Shown: positions 37,903 through 45,301 of the stretch, one piece after another | How positions within the stretch are numbered: position 1 is the stretch's first letter | How the letters are laid out: each line of letters begins with the position of its first letter | Assembly: GCA_023419535.1 (NCBI GenBank) | Contig: JAEZXX010000012.1 | Coordinates: 39,646 to 103,645 of the forward strand | Direction of reading: 5' to 3' | DNA from: Pseudomonadota bacterium | Lineage (GTDB): Bacteria; Pseudomonadota; Alphaproteobacteria; Rhizobiales; Rhizobiaceae | DNA length: 64,000 nucleotides | The notes under the pieces: model-generated | The model's database searches: none | What the model was told of the DNA's origin: nothing | What the model saw: only the letters and a program-made list of their open reading frames with translations | Translations under genes and position numbers: made by a program

Positions 37903-38940
37903 TCATTCGGCTTCCGGCGGGTCCTCGAACAGCGCCCCTTGCCAGCCGCCCGGCGCCGCGAGGCCGAGATGGCGGAAGGCCTGCGCCGTCATCATGCGCC
38001 CGCGCGGCGTGCGCTGGATGAAGCCCTGTTGCAGCAGATAGGGTTCGACGATGTCCTCGATGGCGTCGCGCGGCTCGGAGAGCGCGGCGGCAATCGTCTC
38101 GATGCCGACCGGCCCGCCGCCGAAGCTCATGGCGATGAGGTCGAGATAGCGCCGGTCGAGCTGGTCGAGGCCGAGACTGTCGACCTCCAGCCGCGACAGG
38201 GCCTCGTCGGCGATGCGCCGGTCGACGCTTTTCGCGCCGGCCACGTCCGCGAAGTCGCGCACGCGGCGCAGGAGGCGCCCGGCGATGCGCGGCGTGCCGC
38301 GCGAGCGGCGCGCGATCTCGAGGGCGCCGTCCTCTCCCATCGCCAGTCCCATCAGCCGCGCACCGCGCCGCACGATGTGCTCGAGCTCCTCGACCGTGTA
38401 GAAGTTCAGCCGCACGGGGATACCGAAGCGATCGCGCAACGGCGTCGTCAGGAGCCCGATGCGGGTGGTCGCCGCCACCAGCGTGAACTTCGACAGGTCG
38501 ATCTTCACCGACCGCGCCGCAGGTCCTTCGCCGATGATCAGATCGAGCTGGAAATCCTCCATCGCGGGATAGAGGATCTCCTCGACGGCGGGCGACAGAC
38601 GGTGGATCTCGTCGATGAAGAGGACGTCCCGCTCCTCCAGATTGGTCAGGAGCGCGGCGAGGTCGCCGGCCTTCGCGATGACCGGCCCGGAGGTGGAGCG
38701 GAAGTTGACGCCGAGCTCCTTGGCCATGATCTGCGCCAGCGTCGTCTTGCCGAGGCCCGGAGGCCCGACGAAGAGAACGTGATCCAGCGCCTCGCCGCGC
38801 GTGCGCGCCGCCTCGATGAAGACCTTGAGGTTGGCGCGCGCCTGCGCCTGCCCGACGAAATCGTCGAGCCGCTGCGGGCGCAGCGTCGTGTCGATGTCCT
38901 CGCCCCGCTTCTCGGGTGTGATGATCCGGCTGTCGCTCAT
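37903..38940 (-). CDS. ruvB: Holliday junction branch migration ATPase RuvB
   Basis: Hexameric motor of branch migration. The 345-residue protein has Walker A GPPGLGKTT, Walker B LFIDEIHRL, sensor AATTRIGLL and a C-terminal winged helix ending in RTPRGRMMTAQAFRHLGL. It follows ruvA by 52 bases on the same strand. Confidence 0.97.
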   Translation of the reverse strand: MSDSRIITPEKRGEDIDTTLRPQRLDDFVGQAQARANLKVFIEAARTRGEALDHVLFVGPPGLGKTTLAQIMAKELGVNFRSTSGPVIAKAGDLAALLTNLEERDVLFIDEIHRLSPAVEEILYPAMEDFQLDLIIGEGPAARSVKIDLSKFTLVAATTRIGLLTTPLRDRFGIPVRLNFYTVEELEHIVRRGARLMGLAMGEDGALEIARRSRGTPRIAGRLLRRVRDFADVAGAKSVDRRIADEALSRLEVDSLGLDQLDRRYLDLIAMSFGGGPVGIETIAAALSEPRDAIEDIVEPYLLQQGFIQRTPRGRMMTAQAFRHLGLAAPGGWQGALFEDPPEAE

Positions 38941-38992
38941 GGGCGAAGGGCCTCGCGCCTGCGCTTGCGCCTGTCAACGCGCGCTGCGCGCC

Positions 38993-39613
38993 TCACCGGC
39001 TGAGGGCCTTCAAAGCAAGGCGGATCAGTGTGGCCGAGGAAGCGCCCTCGCCTGCATCCTTGACGGCGGATGCGACGGCGCCGGCCGCCTGATCGCGAGA
39101 ATAGCCGAGATTGACGAGCGCCGAGATGGCGTCGATGACGGGCGCCGGGGCGACGCCCTCCCCGACCTCGCGCTTCAGTCCGAACGCCGCCACCTCGCCG
39201 GCTCCGGAGAAGGCGGGCGCCTTGTCCTTCAGCTCGGCGACGATCCGCGCCGCGACCTTCGGCCCGACGCCGGGCGCGCGGGCCACCATCGCCTTGTCCT
39301 GCAGCGCCACCGCGTTGGCGAGGTCGCTCGCCGACAACGTGCCGAGGACGGCCAGCGCGACCTTCGCGCCGACCCCTTGCACGTTCTGGAGCAGCCGGAA
39401 CCATCCGCGCTCGGCTTCGGTGGCGAAGCCGTAGAGACGGATCATGTCCTCGCGCACATAGGTCTCGACGAACAGCACCACGGCCTCGCCCACCGCGCCG
39501 AGCGCCGAGAGCGTTCGCCCGCCGCAGAAGGCGACGTAGCCGACTCCATGCACGTCCACGACGACGTGGTCCTCGCCGATCTCGTCGATCGTGCCCTTCA
39601 ACTTGCCGATCAA
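38993..39613 (-). CDS. ruvA: Holliday junction DNA-binding subunit RuvA
   Basis: Binds the junction and loads RuvB. The 206-residue protein has the OB fold (MIGKLKGTIDEIG...VYGYVAF-like strand), helix-hairpin-helix motifs (LQNVQGVGAKVAL, RAPGVGPKVAARIV) and domain III (residues about 155-206, LVNLGYSRDQA). It starts at TTG, which overlaps the toxin stop (TTGA); GGAG inside the last toxin codons sits 8 bases upstream. RuvA normally begins with ATG at this residue, so the junction with the toxin gene seems to have altered its start. Confidence 0.95.
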   Translation of the reverse strand: MIGKLKGTIDEIGEDHVVVDVHGVGYVAFCGGRTLSALGAVGEAVVLFVETYVREDMIRLYGFATEAERGWFRLLQNVQGVGAKVALAVLGTLSASDLANAVALQDKAMVARAPGVGPKVAARIVAELKDKAPAFSGAGEVAAFGLKREVGEGVAPAPVIDAISALVNLGYSRDQAAGAVASAVKDAGEGASSATLIRLALKALSR

Positions 39614-40029
39614 GGATGGGTCTCCGGACAGATGATGTTGAGATCGGGAAAGTAGGCGCGGTAGCGGCCGGGATCGCGAGTCAGGAGGCGATGGCCCGCG
39701 ACGAGGGCGTGAGCGCCGATGTAGAAATCGGGCATCGGCGACCGCTTGTCGCCTCCGCCGCGACGATAGCCAAGAAAGGCGCGCCCCGCTTGGAAGGCCG
39801 AACCATAGGGAAGCGGTTCGTGATCGAAATGGGCCGGGTCGAGTAGCTCGAAGACCTCCTCAGGCGTCTCGAAGCCGATCGAGAACTCGGCAGCGATCAG
39901 CGGATTGATGGCGAGCGGTCCCTGACGACGCGCCTCCGCGATCCTCGCGGTCGACCAGTCCCGCCAGACCTGCCCGATCCCGTAGATGTCGATCAGGATG
40001 TTGGTGTCGCACAGCGTCTTCGTCACCAC
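39610..40029 (-). CDS. PIN-domain toxin (VapC-like)
   Basis: Predicted Mg-dependent ribonuclease toxin, 139 residues. The four PIN acidic residues are present: CDTNILID (Asp about 8), LIAAEFSIG (Glu about 48), PDFYIGAHA (Asp about 101) and TRDPGRYRAYFP (Asp about 119). The start is GTG, 3 bases after the antitoxin stop. The stop overlaps the ruvA start. Toxin after antitoxin is the usual vapBC order. Confidence 0.9.
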   Translation of the reverse strand: MVTKTLCDTNILIDIYGIGQVWRDWSTARIAEARRQGPLAINPLIAAEFSIGFETPEEVFELLDPAHFDHEPLPYGSAFQAGRAFLGYRRGGGDKRSPMPDFYIGAHALVAGHRLLTRDPGRYRAYFPDLNIICPETHP

Positions 40030-40032
40030 GCA

Positions 40033-40278
40033 TCAGTCCCGGAGAAGATGCAGCACGTCGTCTGCCTGCTGCCCATCGAAATCGAACCGCCCCGCGTTGC
40101 GCTCGATATGACGAAGGAGCGCGTCTGCCGGGTTCTCGTCCTTGGACCCGACGTCCCGTCGCTCGAGAACCACTTCGCTTCGGCGCGAGACGAACTCGAC
40201 CTCGCTGCCGGGCACGATGCCGAGCTTATCGCGGATGGGTTTGGGGATCGTCACCTGCCCCTTTTCCGTGACGCGCAT
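40033..40278 (-). CDS. AbrB/SpoVT-family antitoxin
   Basis: DNA-binding antitoxin of the adjacent PIN toxin. The 81-residue protein has a swapped-hairpin AbrB domain (RVTEKGQVTIPKPIRDKLGI, residues 2-21) and an acidic C-terminal tail expected to wrap the toxin. ATG at 40278 is chosen because GGAGG lies 5 bases upstream; an in-frame GTG 12 bases earlier is part of that ribosome site. Its own promoter and operators lie in the 77 bases before ruvC. Confidence 0.9.
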   Translation of the reverse strand: MRVTEKGQVTIPKPIRDKLGIVPGSEVEFVSRRSEVVLERRDVGSKDENPADALLRHIERNAGRFDFDGQQADDVLHLLRD

Positions 40279-40293
40279 CACCGCCTCCACCGA

Positions 40294-40313
40294 GTAATAC
40301 CACTCGGTATTAC
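40294..40313 (-). promoter_or_regulatory. antitoxin operator, nested palindromes
   Basis: GTAATACC-ACTC-GGTATTAC is a perfect 8+4+8 repeat; a second repeat CCGAGT-n6-ACTCGG (40290-40307) is interleaved with it. It overlaps the predicted -10 and lies 15 bases before the antitoxin start, as expected for autorepression by an AbrB-type antitoxin or the complex. Confidence 0.75.
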
Positions 40314-40339
40314 CTACGCGCGACCGAAGAACAAGTCAA
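40311..40339 (-). promoter_or_regulatory. promoter of the antitoxin-toxin-ruvAB run
   Basis: TTGACT (40334-40339) and TAGGTA (40311-40316) on the minus strand with a 17-base spacer. The -35 lies inside a LexA box and the -10 touches the antitoxin operator. Confidence 0.6.
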
Positions 40340-40343
40340 GAAC
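40329..40343 (-). promoter_or_regulatory. LexA (SOS) box in front of toxin-antitoxin and ruvAB
   Basis: Reads GTTC-TTGACTT-GTTC on the coding (minus) strand: perfect alphaproteobacterial LexA direct repeat with the -35 hexamer as part of its spacer. It begins 12 bases after the ruvC stop. ruv genes are common LexA targets, so the box probably served ruvAB before the toxin-antitoxin pair came in. Confidence 0.75.
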
Positions 40344-40354
40344 ACCGCACGTCG

Positions 40355-40873
40355 TCAGGCGTTCGCCAGCCGCGCGCGGCCGATCGCCGATTGGCGGTGA
40401 TGGGTGTGGCAGATGGCGATCGCGATGGCGTCTGCCGCGTCGTCGGTGTCGAACTCGGCCTTCGGCAGCAGCACCTTCACCATCATGTGGATCTGCTTCT
40501 TCTCGCCGTGACCGACGCCTATGACCGCCTTCTTCACCGCGTTCGGCGCGTATTCGGCGACCGGCAGACCCGCGAGCGCCGGAACGAGCATCGCGATGCC
40601 GCGCGCCTGCCCGAGCTTCAGCGTCGCGACCGCGTCCTTGTTGACGAAGGTCTGCTCCACCGCGGCCTCGTGCGGACGATGCTCGTGGACGACGCCCGAC
40701 AGGCCGTCGTGGAGCTGCTTCAGGCGGGATGCCAGATCGAAGTCGCCGTCGGACGTGACCGTTCCGCTCGCAACAAAACGCAGAGAGTTGCCGAAGGTCT
40801 CGACGACGCCCCAGCCGGTCCGCCGGAGTCCGGGATCGATGCCGATGATGCGGATGACGCCCTCCTGAAACAT
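40355..40873 (-). CDS. ruvC: Holliday junction resolvase RuvC
   Basis: Cuts Holliday junctions moved by RuvAB. The 172-residue protein has the catalytic acids in IIGIDPGLRRTGWG, VEQTFVNKD and DTDDAADAIAIA. The start at 40873 has GGAAAGG 8 bases upstream; an ATG 18 bases earlier is possible. A seven-of-eight LexA-like repeat (GAAC-n7-AAAC, 40926-40940) lies upstream but is weak. Confidence 0.95.
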   Translation of the reverse strand: MFQEGVIRIIGIDPGLRRTGWGVVETFGNSLRFVASGTVTSDGDFDLASRLKQLHDGLSGVVHEHRPHEAAVEQTFVNKDAVATLKLGQARGIAMLVPALAGLPVAEYAPNAVKKAVIGVGHGEKKQIHMMVKVLLPKAEFDTDDAADAIAIAICHTHHRQSAIGRARLANA

Positions 40874-41032
40874 CGTCTTAACCTTTCCCATATCCGAACC
40901 GAGGCCGGTTAGATAGACAAATCATGAACGAAGCGGAAACGAACCGGCGTTGAGCGTCGTTGGCGAACCCGCAGGGAAATTCGACACGATTCCGTCGTTC
41001 GTCGAAGTCAACCGATCCGCGAGGGCTATTCG

Positions 41033-42067
41033 ATGCACAGCCGCCTTTCCCTGTCCGCCTTCGCCGTCGTCGCGGTGGCGACCACCAGCGCCTTCGCTCG
41101 GGACGCCGGGACGGACTTCGCGGCCGCCATCGAACGGGCGGACGCCTTCCCGAACCTTCGCACCCTGATGATCGCGCAGGGCGGCGAGACGCTGGTGGAC
41201 GAGGGCTTCGACGGCTATCGCACGGACCGCGCGGCGAACATCAAGTCCGCGTCGAAGTCGCTGATCTCCGCGCTCGTCGGCATCGCCATCGACCGGGGCG
41301 TTCTGGAGGGCCCTGACCAGCCGATCGCGGACTTCCTGGAGGACGAGTTCCCGTCCGATCCCGACCCGCGCCTCTTCGAGATCACGGTCGGCAACCTCCT
41401 GTCGATGCAGGCCGGGATCGAGCGCACGTCGGGTGGCAATTACGGTGCCTGGATCTCCTCGCGGAACTGGGTCCGCGACGCGCTCGGTCGGCCGTTCGAG
41501 GACGAGCCGGGCGGGCAGATGCTCTATTCCACCGGCTCGACCCACCTCCTCTCGGCGATCCTCACCGAGGCGGCCGGGCGGCCGACGCGCGAACTCGCAC
41601 GCGAGTGGCTCGCACCGGCGGGCATCCCAGTCGCGGGCTGGGAGAGCGATCCGCAGGGCATCGATCTCGGCGGAAACCAGACCGCGATGACGCCGCAGGC
41701 GCTGCTGGCCTTCGGCGAACTCTATCGCAACGGCGGGCTCTCGGCCGATGGCGAACGGATCCTCTCGCAGGACTGGATCGACCTGTCCTGGACGCCGCGC
41801 ACCGTGTCGCGCTTCCACGACGGGCGCTACGGCTACGGCTGGTTCATCGACACGCTCGCCGGCCACGACGTCCATTACGGCTGGGGCTATGGCGGGCAGA
41901 TGATCTACGTCCTGCCCGATCTCGAACTGACCGTCGCGATCACGTCGGACGAGACCCTGCCGTCCGGCCGCAGCGGCTACGTCCGCGACCTGCACCGCCT
42001 CGTCGAGGAGGCGATCGTCCCGGTGGCCGAGGCGCGCATGGAGGAGGCGCCGGCCGTCGGCGGCTGA
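41033..42067 (+). CDS. exported serine hydrolase of the class C beta-lactamase/esterase family
   Basis: A 344-residue periplasmic protein with a short signal peptide (to about residue 22). Catalytic pattern of the family is present: Ser-x-x-Lys in IKSASKSLIS, the Tyr motif in MLYSTGSTHLL and GWGYGGQ near the C-terminus. Relatives include 6-aminohexanoate-dimer hydrolase and esterases, so antibiotic resistance is not implied. It is divergent from ruvC. Confidence 0.85.
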   Translation: MHSRLSLSAFAVVAVATTSAFARDAGTDFAAAIERADAFPNLRTLMIAQGGETLVDEGFDGYRTDRAANIKSASKSLISALVGIAIDRGVLEGPDQPIADFLEDEFPSDPDPRLFEITVGNLLSMQAGIERTSGGNYGAWISSRNWVRDALGRPFEDEPGGQMLYSTGSTHLLSAILTEAAGRPTRELAREWLAPAGIPVAGWESDPQGIDLGGNQTAMTPQALLAFGELYRNGGLSADGERILSQDWIDLSWTPRTVSRFHDGRYGYGWFIDTLAGHDVHYGWGYGGQMIYVLPDLELTVAITSDETLPSGRSGYVRDLHRLVEEAIVPVAEARMEEAPAVGG

Positions 42068-42071
42068 GCCT

Positions 42072-42695
42072 TCAGAGCGCGCCGTTCGACCGGAGCACGT
42101 CCTCGATCGTCATCGGTGCCGGGGCGGCCGACGGCAGCGGCGGCGTCGAGGCCGTCCGCATCGCGGGAGCCGCTGGAGTTGCGAGGGCCGCGGCCGCCGG
42201 CCCGGCTGTCCTGGCCGCCTGGCGCGCCCTCACCTGATCCTGTGTCACGGACGCATCGCGCCGCTTCTCGTAGAAGGCGTTGCCGCCGGCGATCGCGACG
42301 TAGTGCATGTTGGAATAGGGGAACGAGTAGCCGGCGGTGTGGAAGAACATCGAGCCCCGGCCGACCTCTCCATGCCGCGCGCCGCGCATCACCTTGGCCG
42401 CGGTCGAGAAGGCGAGTTCACGTCCGCGCTCCATGGGCTTGGACAGGACGCCGGGCGCGAACTGGTTCTTCTGACCCACCACCTCGCAGACCGTGTCCGG
42501 GAAGTCCGGCGAGGCCACGCGGTTCATGACCACCGTTCCGACGGCGATCATGCCCTCCTCGCTCGACCGGTTGGATTCGAAGTACATGGCCCGCGCCATG
42601 CACTCCTGCTCGCTCATGCGCTGCGGCTTGTTCGCGCAGGCCGAAAGGGCTGCGGCGCAGGAAAGCGCCAGCAGCACCGAACTCGTGCGGTTCAT
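42072..42695 (-). CDS. SleB-type cell wall hydrolase, lipoprotein
   Basis: Predicted peptidoglycan hydrolase of the Hydrolase_2 family. The 207-residue protein has a lipobox LSAC (Cys about 20) and the family block ARAMYFESNRSSEEGMIAVG with VVMNRV and a following QFAPG. The C-terminal 50 residues are Ala/Pro-rich. It ends 4 bases from the convergent beta-lactamase-like gene. Confidence 0.88.
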   Translation of the reverse strand: MNRTSSVLLALSCAAALSACANKPQRMSEQECMARAMYFESNRSSEEGMIAVGTVVMNRVASPDFPDTVCEVVGQKNQFAPGVLSKPMERGRELAFSTAAKVMRGARHGEVGRGSMFFHTAGYSFPYSNMHYVAIAGGNAFYEKRRDASVTQDQVRARQAARTAGPAAAALATPAAPAMRTASTPPLPSAAPAPMTIEDVLRSNGAL

Positions 42696-42775
42696 CGGCT
42701 GGACCCGTCTGATGTCGTCCGCCCGATGATGGCGCGCGAGGCGTTAAGGTCCTGTTGACGATGCCGTCGCCAACG

Positions 42776-43468
42776 TCAGCCGGCGGTCGCGGCCTCGTCC
42801 GTGCCACCCTCGTCGCTGCGGCATTCGCGCAGCCAGACGTCGTAGACGGGATGCTCGACGGCGTTGAGCCCCGGCGAATCGGCGAACATCCAGCCGGTGA
42901 AGATCCGGCGGATGTCGCGGTCGAGCGTCACCTCGTCGATCTCGACGAAGGTGTCGGTCTTGGGCGTCTCCTCCGGCGGCGCGGTGTAGCAGGCGCGCGG
43001 CGTCACCTGCAGCGCGCCGAACTGCCGCGTCTCGTCCACATGGACGTCGAAGGACGTGATGCGCCCGGTGATCTTGTCGAGCCCGGAGAAGACCGCGACG
43101 CGGTTCTCGACCCGGACGGGCGGAGCCGGCGGCGTGGCGGCGGGCGGCGCGACGCCTTCGGAGAAGGGCGCGAGCTGCGTGCCTTCGGGCGCCTCGAAAC
43201 CCTCCGGCGGTGCTTGCGGCGCCGGCTGCGCGGGCTCCTGGAGGCCTTCCGGCGGCGCAGCCTCCGGCAGCGGGTCCACCGGCCCCTGCTGATAGAGGTC
43301 GAACGGTTCCTGCGACGGATCGACGGGCTGCGGCTCGTACGGATCGACCGCGAGCGGAGCGCCGCTGAACGGATCGATCGGCTGGCCCCAGGGGTCCACC
43401 TGCGCGGCCGCCTGTTCCGGCGCGAAGGCCGCCAGCATCAGAGCCGCGGCCGCGATCCCCAGTCTCAT
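42776..43468 (-). CDS. DUF2155 exported protein
   Basis: A 230-residue protein with a signal peptide (to about residue 22), a Pro/Glu/Gln-rich stretch (about 40-95) and a C-terminal DUF2155 domain (about 105-220; ARELQ-type strands, IFTGWMFADSPGLNAVEHPVYDVW split over positions 185-208). Function of the family is unknown; it is typical of alphaproteobacteria and often lies near the NDUFA12-type gene, as here. A longer in-frame start is rejected because it lacks a signal peptide. Confidence 0.85.
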   Translation of the reverse strand: MRLGIAAAALMLAAFAPEQAAAQVDPWGQPIDPFSGAPLAVDPYEPQPVDPSQEPFDLYQQGPVDPLPEAAPPEGLQEPAQPAPQAPPEGFEAPEGTQLAPFSEGVAPPAATPPAPPVRVENRVAVFSGLDKITGRITSFDVHVDETRQFGALQVTPRACYTAPPEETPKTDTFVEIDEVTLDRDIRRIFTGWMFADSPGLNAVEHPVYDVWLRECRSDEGGTDEAATAG

Positions 43469-43532
43469 GTCGAACTCCAGCCGAAAGCGGAGCACACTGC
43501 TCCGGCAACGCGCCGCCAATGTGGCGTTCGCC

Positions 43533-43931
43533 TCAGGGCTGCCAGGCGTCGTAATCGCCGGTCACGCGCGGGCGCTCGCCGGTGTTGAGGAGCGAGCCCT
43601 TCGGCCGGTAGGCGCGGGCCGTGCCGGTGTGGTTCGGCTCGTGCGGCTTCTGCCACTCGCGGGCGACGTAGGTCTCCTTCGAGGGCGGCGTGTCGGTGCG
43701 GTGGTGCATCCAGCCGTGCCAGCCCGGGCCGATGGCGGAGGCCTCGGCGGGGCCGTTGTAGATGACCCAGCGTCGCTTGCCGCCGTCCGCCTGATAGTAG
43801 ACGTTGCCCCGCTCGTCCTCACCCACCTTCTCGCCGAAGCGCCAGGTGTGGAAGCGCGTGCCGATCGTCTGCCCGTTCCACCAGGTGAAGATCTGGGTCA
43901 GCCATTCCCACGTCTTCGAGGTCTTCGTCAT
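43533..43931 (-). CDS. NADH:ubiquinone oxidoreductase NDUFA12-type subunit
   Basis: Accessory subunit of complex I, 132 residues, one of the few mitochondrial supernumerary subunits shared with alphaproteobacteria. Conserved elements are WWNGQTIGTRF, GEDERGNVYYQ, RRWVIYNG and the C-terminal PWRP-like RVTGDYDAWQP. It is away from the nuo operon, as usual. Confidence 0.92.
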   Translation of the reverse strand: MTKTSKTWEWLTQIFTWWNGQTIGTRFHTWRFGEKVGEDERGNVYYQADGGKRRWVIYNGPAEASAIGPGWHGWMHHRTDTPPSKETYVAREWQKPHEPNHTGTARAYRPKGSLLNTGERPRVTGDYDAWQP

Positions 43932-43995
43932 CGGTCCGTCCGGAGTTGGCGGCCCGTCGGGCCGCCCGAGAATGCGATGGTTTCGCGCGGGTTAT

Positions 43996-44033
43996 GGGCC
44001 GGGCGGCGCACAATGTCCATCGCCGCCCGGCCC
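43996..44033 (-). terminator. terminator of the RibD-like gene
   Basis: Thirteen-base perfect arms (GGGCCGGGCGGCG / CGCCGCCCGGCCC) with a 12-base loop start 6 bases after the stop at 44040. Confidence 0.7.
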
Positions 44034-44039
44034 AACGCG

Positions 44040-44732
44040 TCAGACCCGGTTGCGGACCTTGTAGCGCAGCCAGACGGCGCCGCCTTCGATCGTCTCGTGC
44101 GAGAGAAGCTCGATCGCCTCGACCGGTGCTTTCCCCGCCTCTTCGGACCCGTGGAACATCGACGGCGCCCCGTCGCGCCCGTCGACGGCCGGGGCGATCA
44201 CGAGGCTGATCTCGTCGACCAGCCCGGCGCGGAGGAAGGCGCCGTTGGCACCGCCGCCGCCTTCGATGAGAAGGCGGTCGAGGCCGAGCAAGGATTTCAG
44301 CTTGGTCAGCGCCAGCGCGAGGTCGAGCGCGTCACGCCCGGCGAAGATGTAGGAGACGCCGTCGGCGCGAAGGCCGGCGATATGCGAATCGGACACCGTC
44401 TCCGTCAGCACGACGACGATAGGGTCACCGCCGATCTCCTTCATGCCCCAGGCGATCTTGCCGTGTGCGTCGAGGACGATGCCGTAGGTTCCGGCATCCT
44501 TCGCGGCGATGTGGTCCTCCCGGGCGAAGGTCTCCGACGACTGCGGATAGGCTTCGCCCTTGGCGAATTCGTCGCCCGTCACCCGGCCGACGATCCACGA
44601 GCCGCCGCCGAGCCGGTCGTCGTGCACGCGCTCGAACAGCGCGCCCATGTCGATGCCACCGGGCGACCAGCGGCTGCCGAGCGTCCTCCCGTCGATGCTC
44701 GTCACCATGTGGCAGATCGTGTGGGGGCGCAT
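44040..44732 (-). CDS. dihydrofolate reductase-like / RibD C-terminal domain protein
   Basis: A 230-residue stand-alone RibD-C/DHFR-fold reductase. Visible parts are CHMVTSIDGRTLGSRW (substrate strand), WIVGRVTGDEF, LLIEGGGGANGAFLRAGLVDE (NADPH-side loop). Such proteins reduce pyrimidine or other substrates with NADPH; riboflavin genes are not adjacent, so a role in that pathway is unproved. Chosen ATG gives MRPHTICHMV. Confidence 0.85.
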   Translation of the reverse strand: MRPHTICHMVTSIDGRTLGSRWSPGGIDMGALFERVHDDRLGGGSWIVGRVTGDEFAKGEAYPQSSETFAREDHIAAKDAGTYGIVLDAHGKIAWGMKEIGGDPIVVVLTETVSDSHIAGLRADGVSYIFAGRDALDLALALTKLKSLLGLDRLLIEGGGGANGAFLRAGLVDEISLVIAPAVDGRDGAPSMFHGSEEAGKAPVEAIELLSHETIEGGAVWLRYKVRNRV

Positions 44733-44797
44733 GGGGCGGCTCTCTCGTTCCGAAGGTTCATCGCGAAAGGCGGCCGGCCGGACCGGGGTTCCCGTTT

Positions 44798-45301
44798 TCA
44801 GGCGATCCGCTTCTCCATCAGCGCCACCGTCACCGACCGCCCGCTGCCCGGCAGGATATGCGCGGTCTCGTCGACGGGCAGGAAGCCGAGCCGCTTCCAG
44901 AAGGCCACCGCGCCCGCATTGGCGGTCTCGACCTCCAGCCGGATGCGGGACGCCTCGAAGAAGGAGTTCTCGATCTCCGAATAGAGGTCCGTGCCGATCC
45001 CGAGCCGCTGGTCGTCCGGATCGACATAGAGCTGGTGCAGGAAGACGCCGGAACCGTCCGGCTTGCCCGCCGCCGCGAAGGCCATGCCGGCGATGCGCCG
45101 ACCGTCGTCGGCCACCAGGAACTCTCCGGCCGGCCGCGCCAGATTGACGGCGAGTGCAGCGGGCGAGTGCCATTCGGACGTGATCGCCGCGACGTCGGCC
45201 TCGCCGTACAGCGCGTCGTAGGTCGCGTGCCAGCAGCGGCCGAGGAGCTCGGACACCGCCTTCAGGTCCGCCGCACCCGCCGTGCGGATGAAGAAGGTCA
45301 T
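44798..45301 (-). CDS. GNAT-family N-acetyltransferase
   Basis: A 167-residue acetyl-CoA-dependent acyltransferase. The acetyl-CoA loop is in QRLGIGTDLYSEIE, followed by LEVETANAGAVAFWKRLGF. The substrate is unknown. It overlaps the gatB start/stop junction by 4 bases, so it is the last gene of the gat run. Confidence 0.88.
   Translation of the reverse strand: MTFFIRTAGAADLKAVSELLGRCWHATYDALYGEADVAAITSEWHSPAALAVNLARPAGEFLVADDGRRIAGMAFAAAGKPDGSGVFLHQLYVDPDDQRLGIGTDLYSEIENSFFEASRIRLEVETANAGAVAFWKRLGFLPVDETAHILPGSGRSVTVALMEKRIA

Noticed and set aside
40926..40940. Second LexA box upstream of ruvC (GAAC-n7-AAAC)
   Set aside because: One mismatch in a core base; too weak to list as a feature beside the perfect box downstream.
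41033..42067. Beta-lactamase resistance gene
   Set aside because: The serine-hydrolase fold fits esterase and amide-dimer hydrolase relatives as well; nothing shows action on antibiotics.
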